Assembly: GCA_003290165.1 (NCBI GenBank)
Contig: QNQO01000524.1
Coordinates: 310,001 to 374,000, forward strand
Origin: Berberis thunbergii
Taxonomy: Eukaryota > Streptophyta > Magnoliopsida > Ranunculales > Berberidaceae
Length of the DNA stretch: 64,000 nucleotides
Reading direction: 5' to 3'
Of this stretch, positions 12,310-23,600 are shown piece by piece. Position 1 is the first letter of the stretch, and every line of letters starts with the position of its first letter. The notes under the pieces were generated by a model. It was not told the DNA's origin. It ran no database searches and saw only the letters and a program-made list of their open reading frames with translations. Made by a program: the position numbers and the translations under genes.

Positions 12310-13008
12310 ATGGCCAACGTAGACTATGAGACATCGTCCGAGTCTTTCTCCTTCTCCTTGCCTAGCATGGGCAAGCAAGATCAAACCTTACCATTCGAGT
12401 TTGGTCTTACTATGCCAAAACCCCCTACAAATGTTCCACAGAAGGATGCCCCGGCTGATGTTTTGTTCTCCAACGGTAGAATTATATCTCATGCCTATCA
12501 ATCTCCACAAACTAAGGATGTATTAGCTGATCCATCTCAACTGACAAGCCGTAACAGTAGTACCAGTAGCAAGGATTCAGGCACTTCATCGCGTAGTAAT
12601 AGCAGCAGCAGCAGGAGCAGCAGAAGTGCTAGTAGGCGAAAAAGCACAAGTGGTGGATTCGCTGATAGCAATCCGTACAATACAAATGGTGTTGCAACAA
12701 GAACAGTAGTAAGGAGAGTGGGGAGTTTTGGGATTGAAACAGAACAAGTTACCCCAAATATTACTAGTAGCCCAAGGAGGGCAGGGGTGGCATTGACATC
12801 CTCAGCGGAGATGATTCGTCAGAGGAAAAGAGAGACTATTTTACGACAAACCACATTGCAGAAAGAAGTTAAGGTGCAAAATAGTACCAGTACTGAAGGT
12901 GGCTCATGCTTCGGGATATTCAAATCATTTACTTCGGCTTGCAGAGAATGTCATGCTCTTGAACCGCAGGTCAAGCAAGATGCGGTGCGGGTAAATGCTA
13001 AGTACTAG
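12310..13008 (+). CDS. Serine-rich plant protein of unknown function
   Basis: Intronless, 232 residues, starting MANVDYETSSESFSF. The frame is open further upstream to a TTG at 12283, but 12310 is the first ATG. The N-terminal part has SFSFSLPS and a segment APADVLFSNGRIISHAY, which resembles the ADELF-x-x-G-x-I-x-P signature of plant DUF1645 and membrane-associated kinase regulator proteins. A Ser/Arg/Lys-rich low-complexity stretch follows (residues ~82-115), then TVVRRVGSFGIETEQ and a C-terminal CFGIFKSFTSACRECHALEP. No signal peptide or membrane segment is visible. The protein appears real: it has a long ATG frame and a TATA-like element at the right distance. The family link is my inference from one motif. 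Confidence 0.7.
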   Translation: MANVDYETSSESFSFSLPSMGKQDQTLPFEFGLTMPKPPTNVPQKDAPADVLFSNGRIISHAYQSPQTKDVLADPSQLTSRNSSTSSKDSGTSSRSNSSSSRSSRSASRRKSTSGGFADSNPYNTNGVATRTVVRRVGSFGIETEQVTPNITSSPRRAGVALTSSAEMIRQRKRETILRQTTLQKEVKVQNSTSTEGGSCFGIFKSFTSACRECHALEPQVKQDAVRVNAKY

Positions 13009-14175
13009 AAGTGAAAAAGCTGTGGGATGCTTTTGTTATTGCTTAATGTTGTTTTATTGAATCAATAATTATTAACTCTCCTATTTTTTAAGAACACTAA
13101 TCAAAAACTAGTTGAGAGACTTTGTAATTTGATATTATTTTAGAACTTATTTCAAATGAGGAACTGAGATTGGCATGTCATGCTTTTGATCCAAGTGTTT
13201 GGGCTTTGTACTATTGGCGTCTGAGCACTTGATTGAAGTTCTGTGTTATTTGTTTGGTGAGTTAATCCGAACAATTCAATTGGGGTTCAACCAGGTAGTT
13301 CGATCATCTGCCAAGGCTACTCAGCTCGACCAATTATTCTTTGAACCATTAAAGACGGTTGAACTCCAAATAGAACTTGAGATGATATTTGATAAACTGA
13401 CAGAGCTATTTCTATGGATCAATAAATAATGAGCATCTATGCTCCATAAAAATGAGGTTTGGTTTTCTCAAGAGCAGAAATGCGTACAAGAAAACTCAAT
13501 GGCCATTCCTAGATCTTGGCCTTCAGATAATTCTCTATTAACATTTTTCTCTTCTGAATCAACTACCTCTCCTAGTATTTGGGGCAACAGACAAAGGACT
13601 GATTAGGTATCTAAGGAATCGTGTTATAGCATTACTCAATATGATTGTGAATTAGCATTTTAGTATTGCAAAGATCACTCTGATGCATAGAAATTGATGG
13701 TATTTAAACTATATAACAAATACAGGCATCGCTGGTCAATCATTCATATTTATGAATCTTGAAGTTTATCAGATTCAGAATGAACAGCACATTCCTCTTC
13801 ACTAGGAATTGATACTGAATAAAAAATAATTCGTGCTCTATCAAAAACTAATTGATAAGATGAAAAGCAATAATGTACTTTTTTTTACCAAGAGTACTAA
13901 AACAGACATGACTGAAGGATATTAAGCGAACCAATAATGCGAGTCTAGAATTATGAATTAGGTCATATTTGTTGATGTTGATGTTTATATAAATGTCAAC
14001 AAGAAACTGGAGGCAAAGATGGAAATTTTCAAGAAGGTAAGAACCATAATTTTGCGATGCAAAGATATCTTTATGGAGGTCCGAAAAAGATGAAACCAAC
14101 TTGATTGAATAAAATGTATTAATCTTTATTTCTCAAACAAAACCACTTAACTATCGTCTTTCTCTTACTCTCATT
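13009..14175. other. Intergenic region between convergent genes
   Basis: It holds the likely 3' untranslated regions of the 12.3-kb gene (plus) and the 14.2-kb gene (minus). A short ORF at 13199-13429 has no recognisable domain. No repeat element was identified. Confidence 0.5.
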
Positions 14176-16669
14176 TCATTTTAAGGCTTCCATAATTTCA
14201 GAAAAAAATTCAGCTTCAAAGTCTCCACTGTTCTCATGTTGGTGTTGATGGTGATCCATAGGAAGGGAAGAAAACGACACTGTGAAGCTTCCCCCGCACC
14301 CGTTATCCATGTTCCCAGCATTGTTTGGATGAGTTCCCATGCTGAAGTTGTTGACAGTGGCATTCACCATGCTGTTGTTGGTTCCACTGGCATAGTGGGG
14401 CAGAGAATTGTCCCCTCCTTCGCTTCGTAAGCCCTCAAACCCGCATATGAGTTTGGCATCAGCAGCTGGCTCGTTGAGAGCATTGAAGAAATACAGCCCA
14501 TTACGCCAGTCAATTTCAGGGTCACAATCATCCATCAAATAGTCCATTTGGGTACCCGCTGGAAGGAGCAAGGAATGGGTACTTTGATCTTTAGCATGTG
14601 GTGGTCCAAGTTGGGCTGAGGTTTGAACCTTCAGAAGAGCAAGAGGATCATAAGTTGGAGATGAAAGGGGCATTTGGTTCAAGTTCAACAAAGGCATAGG
14701 AGGCCTAATTTGAGGAGCAGATGGGCCAGATGAGGAAGCATTTCGGGTTGAGGAGAAAAGTTGGCTGGACAGATAGAAGCCTGATTGTTTACCAAGAAAT
14801 TCAAAAGTCTGTCTCATTCTCAACACAAAGTGCAGGTCTTCAGGTATCTGTGATAACATAGAGATTATTTGGTTACCGATTACAAACAACAATCTAAATG
14901 CTAAATGTACTGAAGCTGCAAAAAAACTTGAAAGATAAATCTATCAACACACTAGAAAGGAATGTAAGTGATAAGGGGATTTACTATCTTGCAAGATCCC
15001 AGTTGGAGAAGGCCATTGCCAGCTTGAATAATAGCTATGGTCTATTTAAGAAAGGCGCACAAAAGCAAGTTAACGCGATAAAATGATCTAATGTCAATTA
15101 ACACTACTGATGTTAAGTCCCCATTGCCAGATGTTACAAAATAAAAATGTGAAATGAGATTTCATTTTGTCATCCCAAGCTGAGACTATCATCAAAACCA
15201 CCATATAACATTTGAAACAAACATAATAATACAAAAAGTCCGTAAGTACGTCATAAACCTCTTACTTGGATTCCTGAATCAAATTGATCAATCCATTCAG
15301 TAGGAATCTGCAAAGACACCATAAATGAGTAACGATAAACTATAATCATAATGGTTGTATGAAAATTTAGCAGTCGTAAACTATATTATAGTCATAACAG
15401 TTTTACAAATGTTAAAGGAAAGGATAAAATTAACTGAATACTATTGCCTGTTTCAATCCAATAGATACTTAATTACCGCATGAAAGGTACTCTGCAAGTT
15501 TTTGGAGGCGTCGGGATCAGGTTGAAAAAGTTCTTTGAAAGCCCACTTGTGAGATTTCTTTGATGCTACTTTTCCCATTAATCTAAGATGAAACAACCAA
15601 AAGTTATCAATGGCGAAGCTAGGGATTTCTTATTTAAGTTATTTATACATACCGTAAATAATACATCAAAATAACCTCTAAAAACTGAAGAAAATTTTCA
15701 GTTTACTGCGAGTTTATCCAAAAATCAAATTTAGTATATGAAACTATAGAAGACATTCCCATTATGATTTTTACTCTTGACTGATTTCCAAATGGATTTG
15801 TTCATTTAGCACCTCTACCTCTTATATAAGAAATATTGTTTATTTTACCAATTGTAATTTTTATTTCAAAAGAAAGAAAATAAAGAATTTCCATGACCTG
15901 CTCATCTTCTTCTTTTCTAATTATTTTTACTAGTCTCAATAAATTCTTTGTTTTTTCATTCAATAAATAAAAACAAATCACTTTCACAAAACATTATTGT
16001 CATAAAAATTGAAAAAAAAAAAAAATCCTAATAACCACCCATCACTATAATTGTAGAGTTGGAATGTCATCCTTCTGAAAGCTTTCCTGATGGGATCTTC
16101 CCCTTCGACATTCTCGAAATCGACTTTTGATCCTCCCTTACAAAAGCCATCCTCCCACATTAACATTCTACAGAAAACCAATAAGCATGAAATGAAAAAA
16201 TAAAATTCATCCTTATTAACTTAAATCACTAAAACAATAAATTCATATTACAAAATCAATAATTCAATTATTACCCATCTTTCTCTCTACCATGAATTCC
16301 TCTCAGTATATGATTTTTAAATAAATAAATAAAAGGAAAACTACGTCCTAGATGAAAGGAATGAAATACTAACAAGCCGAATTCGCCTCCAATCTTGTTA
16401 CCACCTCTATTTCTCCTACAATCATTAAAAGGGAAAATCAATTTCAATCAAATGAACCAAAATTAGTATAAAACCTCCATAATGTTATTAGTTAAAATAT
16501 ATATATATATATATACAAAAACAGATTTTGATACATACTGGCGAGGCCGAACGGTCCAGAAAACAGAATAAGTCCACTCTGAACTTAAACATAATTTTCT
16601 GAGAGCATCATTGAGCAATATCATCCCATCTATTGCTTTCTTCTTCTCTGATCCTTTTGAGTCCACCAT
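14176..16669 (-). CDS. bHLH-MYC N-terminal domain protein (plant 'WNK-related' type)
   Basis: I read seven exons on the minus strand: 16539-16669, 16374-16415, 16039-16167, 15477-15582, 15266-15307, 14985-15041 and 14176-14847. All introns are GT-AG and phases agree (2, 2, 2, 0, 0, 0), giving 392 residues. The first half matches the bHLH-MYC N-terminal fold: LRKLCLSSEWTYSVFWTVRP, then MLMWEDGFCKGG, YNYSDGLMGKVASKKSHKW and IPTEWIDQFDSGIQTIAIIQ. The second half is a low-complexity Pro/Ser/Asn/His region without a DNA-binding bHLH. This domain is shared with MYC and LHW regulators, where it mediates protein contacts; relatives without the bHLH are often annotated as 'WNK kinase-related', although no kinase domain is present. 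It may act as a transcriptional partner protein; the exact role is unknown. Confidence 0.85.
16494..16515. repeat. (AT)n microsatellite
   Basis: About eleven AT dinucleotides in the first intron of the minus-strand bHLH-MYC N-terminal gene, directly inside the donor side. Confidence 0.8.
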
Positions 16670-18098
16670 ATTCTCTCACTTTCTCAAGCAATCTAATGGA
16701 GAAGACTGGAATTTGAATTTGAAACTGAAATGGAAATCTGAAGCTTAATTACAGTGCATTGGACATTAATTACAGTGGGGATTATTTGGAACTCTGAAGC
16801 TTGTACTGAGCTGGGGCTTATGGCATCTGTTTGGCTTATGCATGGATTTTAATGTTTTTCACATAAATGGATTCAACACTTTGAATGATATCATGAATTT
16901 ACTCAATAATTAGTAAATTAATTTTAATGAGTAGTTGTAAGCAAAAGAAATATCTTTTTTTTTTCAATAAACAGGGCAATTGTAATTAATAATTTAAAAA
17001 ATTCTCTATATTGAATTTTTTTTTACTTTTAGATGGTGTTGTTGCTTCCAGCGTGCTCAAATTTCCAACATTAATGTGTTGGAGTAATTTATATTTTTAA
17101 GATTTAAAATTTTTATTTTTAAAAAAATCCTACATTTTTTTTTCTTTTTAAAACAACAAATTTTCAATATAATTGTTCAAATTAAATGTCAAAATAAAGA
17201 TTTATTGTTCTCTTAAACAACTCAGTAATCCGTTTGCGACGACCATATTAAATGTTATATCAATTAATAAAAAATAATTGATTACATTCCATTTAACTCC
17301 TTTTACATTATTAGCAATTCGCAGGAAAAATGAAAAATATACCAACCTTACCCTTTATCTATAGCTAACTTTTCAGAGATCCGACAATGTTTATTTTTAA
17401 AACGTAAGCCCCACATAAAACATATCAGATTTATCCTATTTTTATTTTTATTTTTAAAAGGCAAGCGTGTTGTCGGTGAGTATAGAAGCCAAGACGTGAG
17501 GGTTAAACCACCACAGCCTTAATACATCCTTAAAACATATCAGATTTATCCTTAATTAAAATAGAAGAACCTCAATAATTTAATATACGATAAATTAATA
17601 AGCTCGATTAAATAATATTTTTGGCCGATCTCGACATGGGGATAATGTGCTAAATTTATAAAATAACACATTATAAAAAATAAAAATAAAATCATAGAGA
17701 TCCCACGTAATACATATTGCATAGTGCTTATGATTCGACTAGGAGGCCTTCCTATAATATATCTCAATCATTGTTTATTTTTTCTTGAAATTAATGTCAC
17801 CTTGGATGTCATCTCTAACTTTTCTAAACATGTTAAGAAGTGTGATTTTCTAATCAGTGCTTACAGTTTTATACGTTGTTTCTAACATGAATATTTATTT
17901 TTTCTTAATTTTTAACTCAAATGAAGCTCAAAAGATGTAGTTTTCATTTAGTTATGTATGTACTACGTTTAGATGTAAATAAAAACTAAGTTGGCCTAAA
18001 TGAAAAAGTTCAAATAGAAATTTGCCCCTTAGATCAAATTATAATCAATTGCAGGTTGGCTAGGCTAGGTTATAAAAGCCTTGGATTGAATTTAACAG
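16670..18098. other. Promoter side of the bHLH-MYC_N gene and AT-rich spacer
   Basis: The first ~100 bases are the probable 5' untranslated leader of the minus-strand gene. The rest is AT-rich with no coding potential. A phrase (AAAACATATCAGATTTATCC) recurs near 17416 and 17532, showing a local duplication. Confidence 0.4.
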
Positions 18099-19421
18099 TA
18101 GGAGTGGGCACGGGATGAACCTTATCCTGACCTCGTCCCATTTCAAACAGGTTCGAGAGGGATAAGATGAGCATGTACTAAATAGTCCTCCAGTTAAGAA
18201 TAACAAATGAATTTTAAACCACATTTCTCACACACCAATAATGTCAAATTTATGTATATATAATTTTCACCATAAAAATATTACTTGTCATATAAAATTT
18301 GTGAAGTTACAATGGAATTAAGTTTGTCAAATGAATGATGGCAGATAGAAGGAGCCCCTCCACGGTCTTAGGTTTTGTATTATTACTTTAATAATTTACA
18401 AAAGTTAAGCATAATACATTATCAATTACATCCAATTTAATGTCAATATACATATGCAAAATTTAAAAACATGAAAAATTAACAATCGTGAACAAAATTT
18501 ATTAAACCTCAAATGACTGAAGTTGGTCATGATGGGTACTTTATATAAATTTGAATTTGTGTACTCTTTTATTTTTCTTCAAATTGCATGAATAACCTCA
18601 GTTATGTTTGATAAAATCTACAATAGTAAAATTGGTACCGGCAAATCCTTTGAGAATTCCATTAAGTAATCATCATTTGCTACATTTAGACATATACTGA
18701 ATAAAAAATAATTAAATAGTTTATTTCTAAAAAAATAGGAAAGAAAATAAAATAAGAACACAATAAGCCTTATTAAAAAATAAAAAAATCGCCTAGTCCG
18801 CCTAGATCCCGCCCAGACTGTCCAGAACCGCCCAGACTACCCGCCCAGCCATTAATCTGGGCGATTTTTCACCTTCTAGCGCCTAGGCGGCCGTCTAGAC
18901 CGATTTTTAGAACACTGTACAAGAAAAATTATGAGCAATGTTCTCAAGTTGTTTTAATATAAGTTTAAAAATGAAAATACTGTTAATTTACCAAATCTCT
19001 AACTACGTAACTCATAATGCAAAACTGACCGTAACCATCATTTGCCGTTATTTTCTACAAGAATAATTGTTCTATAACCAATCTAAAATGTGGAAAACAT
19101 AAAATTTCATGGATTCTATTTGATCTAAAATATTCAAACTAAAGTTTTTATCCAAATAAAGAGTACCAAATCAAGTAAGTAATTTTTCAAACAGTAATTT
19201 CAACACATCTTAAATTTTGTTTTAGAAGAGTAGTTTGATTAAAATTAATAATAATAAATATTAAATAAATAAATTTGGGACGATAAGGGATATGCGGGAT
19301 TGAAAATCTTCATCTCATCTAGATCGGGACAGGACAAGATCGAGATGGGTTTGATCAATTCTAAAAAAATCGGAATGGGACTAGACGCGATCAAAATTGC
19401 AGGATGAAATGCCCACCCCTA
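18099..19421 (+). mobile_element. hAT-like non-autonomous element, copy 2 (1.3 kb, full length)
   Basis: It is bounded by TAGGAGTGGGCA and TGCCCACCCCTA inverted repeats. Eight-base flanks TTTAACAG (18091-18098) and CTTAATAG (19422-19429) match at six positions, consistent with an old hAT target duplication. Subterminal GATCGGGA and GGGATGAAC-type motifs match copies at 2368 and 33214. The middle is longer than in copy 1 because other sequence, including the GC-rich patch at 18785-18905, has been inserted. No transposase was found. Confidence 0.75.
18785..18905. repeat. GC-rich CGCCTAG-type repeat nested in the hAT-like element
   Basis: A GC-rich island in AT-rich DNA, made of near-repeats CGCCTAGTCCGCCTAG, CCGCCCAGACT and GCGCCTAGGCGGCCG, and ending in ATTTTTAGAACACTG. 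It is absent from the related element at 2368, so it came in later. The motif style recalls a widespread plant repeat, but I cannot name the family. Confidence 0.5.
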
Positions 19422-19691
19422 CTTAATAGCCAACAAAAAGGGTTTGGTTATTTGAATGGATTAGATGTGTTGGGCTTTTGATGGCTTAGCTCAATACCGA
19501 CACCATTGATCACCATCTCAACTCTCAAGCATCTCTAGGCTGCAATAAAAGTATGGCAATGACTACACCACACCACCATTTCCTATTTCTTACACCACCA
19601 TTGAGGTTTTTTAAAAAATTTTAACTTTCTCATACCACCAATAAATATGCATAATAGAGAAATCGAAACTCAAAACGAAAAAAAAACAAAA

Positions 19692-20262
19692 TAGGAAAAG
19701 TTTCGACCAATTTAAACACTCAATTGAGACTGATTCTTAAATTCATCAAAACAATAAAATTGTAGTACTATGAATATCTAATAAACACAATTTGAATTAC
19801 TTGAAAATGTTTTAAAATGAGCAAGTTATGATCATTTTACTAAAGTCGCGCAAATCTGTCTTGCAATGAAAATAGGATAGTGTTTTTTACTTTCGGCCAA
19901 CTTATTCGCTCGATCAAGACTGATTCTCAAGATGATCAAAACAAAAAGTTGTATTATTCTGAGTTATCTAATAAAAACAACTTGAATAACTTGAAAATGT
20001 TTTTAAATGAGCAAGTTATGGTCATTTTACTAAAGTCGTGCAAATCTGTCCGAAAAATGAAAATGAGATAGTGTTCTTGACTTTCGGCCAACTTATGTGC
20101 TTAATCGAGATCGATTATCAAGTTTATCAAAACACAAAAGTTGTAGTATTCTAAGTTATCTAATAAACACAACTTGAATCACTTGAAAATGTTTTGAAAT
20201 GAGCAAATTATAGTCATTTTACTAAATTCGCGCAATCTGTCTGGAAAAATTTATGTTTGTAG
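19692..20262. repeat. Three direct repeats of 190 bp
   Basis: Units at about 19692-19881, 19882-20071 and 20072-20262. Each carries, in order, a GACTGATTCT-like box, TCAAAACA, TTGTAGTA, ATCTAATAAACACAA, CTTGAAAATGTTTT, GAGCAAGTTATG and TCATTTTACTAAA, ending CGCGCAAATCTGTC. Spacing between matching boxes is 190 and 191 bp. The weak ORF in unit 2 (19880-20071) only reflects the repeat. Confidence 0.85.
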
Positions 20263-20402
20263 CATCACAATACCCCGTTGTGCACTCTGCAAACATAAAT
20301 TTTTTTCAGACAGATTGCGCGAATTTAATAAAATGATTATAATTTGCTAATTTCAAAACATTTTCAAGTGATTCAACTTGTATTTATTAGATAACTCTAG
20401 TA
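20142..20402. repeat. Inverted repeat with 115-bp arms
   Basis: The 3' part of the third 190-bp unit (20142-20257) is repeated in reverse complement at 20290-20402, with a ~32-bp loop containing CATCACAATACCCCGTTG. The innermost stem pairs AAATTTATGTTTG with CAAACATAAATTT. Transcripts through it could fold into a long hairpin. Confidence 0.85.
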
Positions 20403-20716
20403 CATTTTCTTGGGGTTAAGGGTTTCAAATTTGAGGGGATTTTGAAAGTTTTGGAGGAAGAGGGAGGAGATTTGCAAGAGATTTTTAATGGGAAAGGAAT
20501 GAACCATTGTCGATTTGAATGATGATGAAAAAAAAAGAATGTTTTTTGTTTATATAGGTGGTGTGAGAAAGAAAATAAATAATGTGAAAAAATAGAATGA
20601 TGCGGGAGAAAAAATGATGGTGCGATGTAGCCGCCGCCTAACCGTGCAAAATGAATGAGTTAGTAATTAAAAGTTTTGGCCTTTTAAGTGAAGTGTTGAA
20701 TAAGAATTAGATAGTC

Positions 20717-20804
20717 AGATCTTGAAATAGTCAGCGAGTTTATTCCAGATCACACTGATCAGATCTTGAAATGGTTAGCGTGTTTATTCCAGATCACACT
20801 GATC
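20717..20804. repeat. 44-bp tandem duplication
   Basis: Two adjacent copies, 20717-20760 and 20761-20804, start AGATCTTGAAAT and end CAGATCACACTGATC, differing at only three positions. Confidence 0.9.
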
Positions 20805-22086
20805 TTTTAACATGTATTAAACTTAACCTTCCTAAAATGCAACTTCGCGTATATTAGATTCTATATAAAAAAAAAAAAACCTCATCTAATCCAGACCATA
20901 ACTAACGACTTGAAAAAAAAAGTTGTCTTCCTATGAAATACTCTCATGATGTATGTGATGCATTAAATTAGTTAATTGGACGGCAAATGCCATCCCCCGA
21001 CATAAAGTTGCCCACATGGAAAGAGTGCTCAACCAAATTAAACTATTAAAAATGAAATTAAATATAATATTTGCTTCAATAATCCAATAGCAGCTGCCAG
21101 GCAAGGCAACTAAAGTTTTACTTTTTTTTTTTTTTCATCCTCCTACCAACACGCAAATCGACACTCAGTCCAAATTTGGATGTGCCGCATTCAGCATGAC
21201 CAAAACGATAAGATAAAATTCCTTTAATTAATCAATTAATTAAATAATATCTCCTTGATATCAACGCTAACCACCTCCATTAATTAAACTAATCCACCAA
21301 GCGGGCGGCTAAGTCACACTCACAACACACACCTGTCTGTCTGTCTTCATGCTTCACATCACCCGAACCGTGACGTATCTCGATGAACCTTCCTTGTTCG
21401 CAACTACGTGTTGGTTTCGCCTCACGCATCTCGTGGGTCCCGCAATAAAGGTTTGAAATTAGATTCCGAAAATGAGGACATATGAAACGCGGGTCCCACT
21501 CCCAGCGGCCGCCGCGCCTCTCGTCCCGTGTGGGCCTTTAATTTCTTATGTCTGCTTTTACGTCTCTCTACATGCTCTTTTATTTACGAAACTACCCCCC
21601 AGTCGGCCATCTTGTCTCCTTCTCTCCCACCTCGCACTTCATCAATTGAAGTTGAACTACTCAACTACATACCACCAATGTCGTACACGTGTCTATACAA
21701 AAAAATGGACCCGCTTTTTAATCATCATGCAATTTGAAGTGCAGTAAAAATTGAAGAAAAAAATAGAGATCGAAAATAAGAACTGTTGATGAAGAAAATA
21801 TCGGAATTTGATTGATGAGAGCTTGAGACAACATGAACAATAAGTGTAGCAGCACCAGTTCACAGAGAGAGGTGTTTGTGCTTTACAAACAACTCATTTT
21901 GGATTGATGAGTCGCAAAAAAAGAGCACACTTCGCTCTCTCTCTCTCTCTCACTCACTTATTTACATGTAGAAAACCCTTTTTGTTTATGCTCTCTATCT
22001 ATCTTTCTCTGTCTCACTCACTTTGAATTAAGTTCTTTCCAGAAATAACAAAAAAACGCAAGAACTAATTTATCTAGGTTAGCTTT
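20805..22086. other. Spacer downstream of the ERF gene, with CT microsatellite
   Basis: No gene recognised. A (CT)n run lies at about 21935-21950. The last ~100-300 bases before 22086 are the probable 3' untranslated region of the minus-strand ERF gene. The ORF at 21472-21747 has no recognisable domain. Confidence 0.5.
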
Positions 22087-22782
22087 CTAAAATTCAGTAT
22101 CACGAGGAGGAGGGAAGTTGAGATCGATCTGAAGACCTCTCTTCCCGATGCTATTCTCCTCGACAAAATCAACTACTGATGATGACTCAGATTCGCTCTG
22201 GACCGTCTGATTCTTCACAGCCTTGGCGGAAGATGATCTCATCAGTGATTCGAAGTAAAACATCTGTTGCTGCACTTGTTGATGGAACTGATGGTACGGA
22301 AATTCAACGGATTTGTTTGATGGACTAAGAGAGAGATTTGCTGCATGATGCATCAGATCAAGATCCAATCTCAGAGGAGTAGGTGTCGTCATCTTCATCA
22401 TCATCGGAGGAGCTGGTGCAGCTGACGAGGAGATTGGTGGTGCATCGCCGCCGCGACTGGAGGACTCGACCGTACTGCTCTGGCTAGGGCTGTGGCTAAG
22501 TAATAGTTGTGGTGATTGTGACGGTGGTTCGACGGCGGCGATGAGAGGGAAATTGGTCTTTGCCTTTGAGCCGCGGTACTCAATTGCCGCCTTGTCGTAC
22601 GCTCTCGCAGCCTCCTCCGCCGTGTCGTAAGTTCCTAGCCACACTCTGCTCTTCTTGTTTGGATCTCTGATCTCCGCCGCGTATCGACCCCATGGCCTCT
22701 TCCGTACTCCTCTGAAATGCACATTTCCGTCAGTGTTTCCATCACTTTTGCCGTTAACGTTAGTTTTTCTCTGTGGAGCCAT
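22087..22782 (-). CDS. ERF transcription repressor with AP2 domain and EAR motif
   Basis: Intronless, 231 residues, ATG at 22782. The AP2/ERF DNA-binding domain spans residues ~23-80 ([18 protein letters not shown], then [18 protein letters not shown]). It contains the Ala and Asp typical of the ERF rather than the DREB group, predicting GCC-box binding. A Ser/Pro-rich middle follows, then [11 protein letters not shown] and a C-terminal EAR repression motif of DLNxxP type (IDLNFPPP). This layout fits ERF subfamily VIII, the class II repressors (ERF3/4/7-like), which recruit TOPLESS-type co-repressors and dampen ethylene, ABA and stress responses. The upstream region has a TATA box and ACGT and TTGAC elements. 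The exact orthologue cannot be assigned. Confidence 0.93.
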   Translation of the reverse strand: MAPQRKTNVNGKSDGNTDGNVHFRGVRKRPWGRYAAEIRDPNKKSRVWLGTYDTAEEAARAYDKAAIEYRGSKAKTNFPLIAAVEPPSQSPQLLLSHSPSQSSTVESSSRGGDAPPISSSAAPAPPMMMKMTTPTPLRLDLDLMHHAANLSLSPSNKSVEFPYHQFHQQVQQQMFYFESLMRSSSAKAVKNQTVQSESESSSVVDFVEENSIGKRGLQIDLNFPPPRDTEF

Positions 22783-22853
22783 TTTTTGTTAGATTAGATG
22801 AGATGAGATGAGATGCGATGAGATGAGGAATGAAAGAAGAGAGGTAGGGGTGG

Positions 22854-22860
22854 TTTTATA
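22854..22860 (-). promoter_or_regulatory. TATA box of the ERF gene
   Basis: TATAAAA on the minus strand, about 72 bp before the ATG. The leader between them contains a GATGA/GATGC repeat. Further upstream on the same side are TTTGACT-like (W-box core, about 22912) and GTGACGTGGG (ACGT core, about 22970) elements, which fit stress-regulated expression. Confidence 0.55.
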
Positions 22861-23465
22861 GTGAGGGATAGGAGAGAGAAAATAGAGAGAGGAATTTCTT
22901 GTCAACAAGAGTTTTGACTTACTGTCTCTCATGAGCCGCCCTGAGTGGAGACCCAAAAGAACAAACCGTGTGACGTGGGTGGAGTGAGAGACTAACACGC
23001 GTCAAGTGTTTGGGCGGTGGTGGCTTTTAAGACTGCTTGGGGTGTGTGTGTCTGTGAGAGACGGCTATGCAATTACAACTGTCCGTAGGTTCGGCGTTTG
23101 CGCCGTGTGACTTGGATCCGAACCAAACCAAGTGAGAGAAGAGTGTGCTTTGCTTCGCTCTTCAGACCCTCTTGAATCGCTCCCTCTCTCTATGTGTGTG
23201 GGGCCAACGGATAGACGACACGTACACACTTTTTATTCACGCGTGACGACGCGAGAACAAGCAAGCAGACAGAAACTCCTCAACACACGAGGCGTCTTTT
23301 CGGGGTTGCTGTTTTACGTTCAGGGAGGAATGACCAAATTACCCTTACTTTACATTTTTTATTCCCTTCTCATGTGCGTGTTGACAGATTTTGTGCAGGA
23401 AAAGCAGCCACACAGAAAATTCAGGCTGATACACAAAGCGTGTGAGTTTGGCACGTACATACAGG
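22861..23465. other. Upstream region of the ERF gene
   Basis: It is more GC-rich than its surroundings. An open frame at 23132-23473 on the opposite strand has no recognisable domain and is probably promoter sequence open by chance. Confidence 0.5.
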
Positions 23466-23600
23466 GTACATGAGTAAGTCTAGGGAGGGAGGGAGAGGAG
23501 GGGTCTTCGAGATGCGCACATAAGTTTGTGAGTACCTCCTAGTGATGCCACCTCACTTCCCTCGCTCGTTTCATCGCCCGTTTCCTGGACACTTAGAATT
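23466..23600. mobile_element. Decayed MITE of the GCGAGGAA family
   Basis: It contains GGGAGGGAGGGAGAGGAGG, CTTCGAGATGCGCACA and CTCGCCCGTTTCCTGG-like blocks in the same order as the better-kept elements at 24543 and 48993. The inverted repeat ends are degraded. Confidence 0.4.

Larger units (their letters stand above)
19558..20640. mobile_element. Candidate large foldback element with internal tandem repeats
   Basis: The left edge (GACTACACCACACCACCATT, about 19574) and the reverse complement of the right edge (GGCTACATCGCACCATCATT, about 20630) are similar, suggesting diverged terminal inverted repeats. Inside are three 190-bp direct repeats and an inverted partial copy (listed separately). 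No transposase and no clear target duplication were seen. It could be a Mutator-like non-autonomous element; the call is tentative. Confidence 0.4.

Noticed and set aside
13199..13429. 76-codon ORF between genes
   Set aside because: No recognisable domain, likely 3' flanking sequence.
23132..23473. 113-codon plus-strand ORF upstream of the ERF gene
   Set aside because: No domain. It lies in the GC-richer promoter region of the minus-strand ERF gene and overlaps a MITE-like trace.
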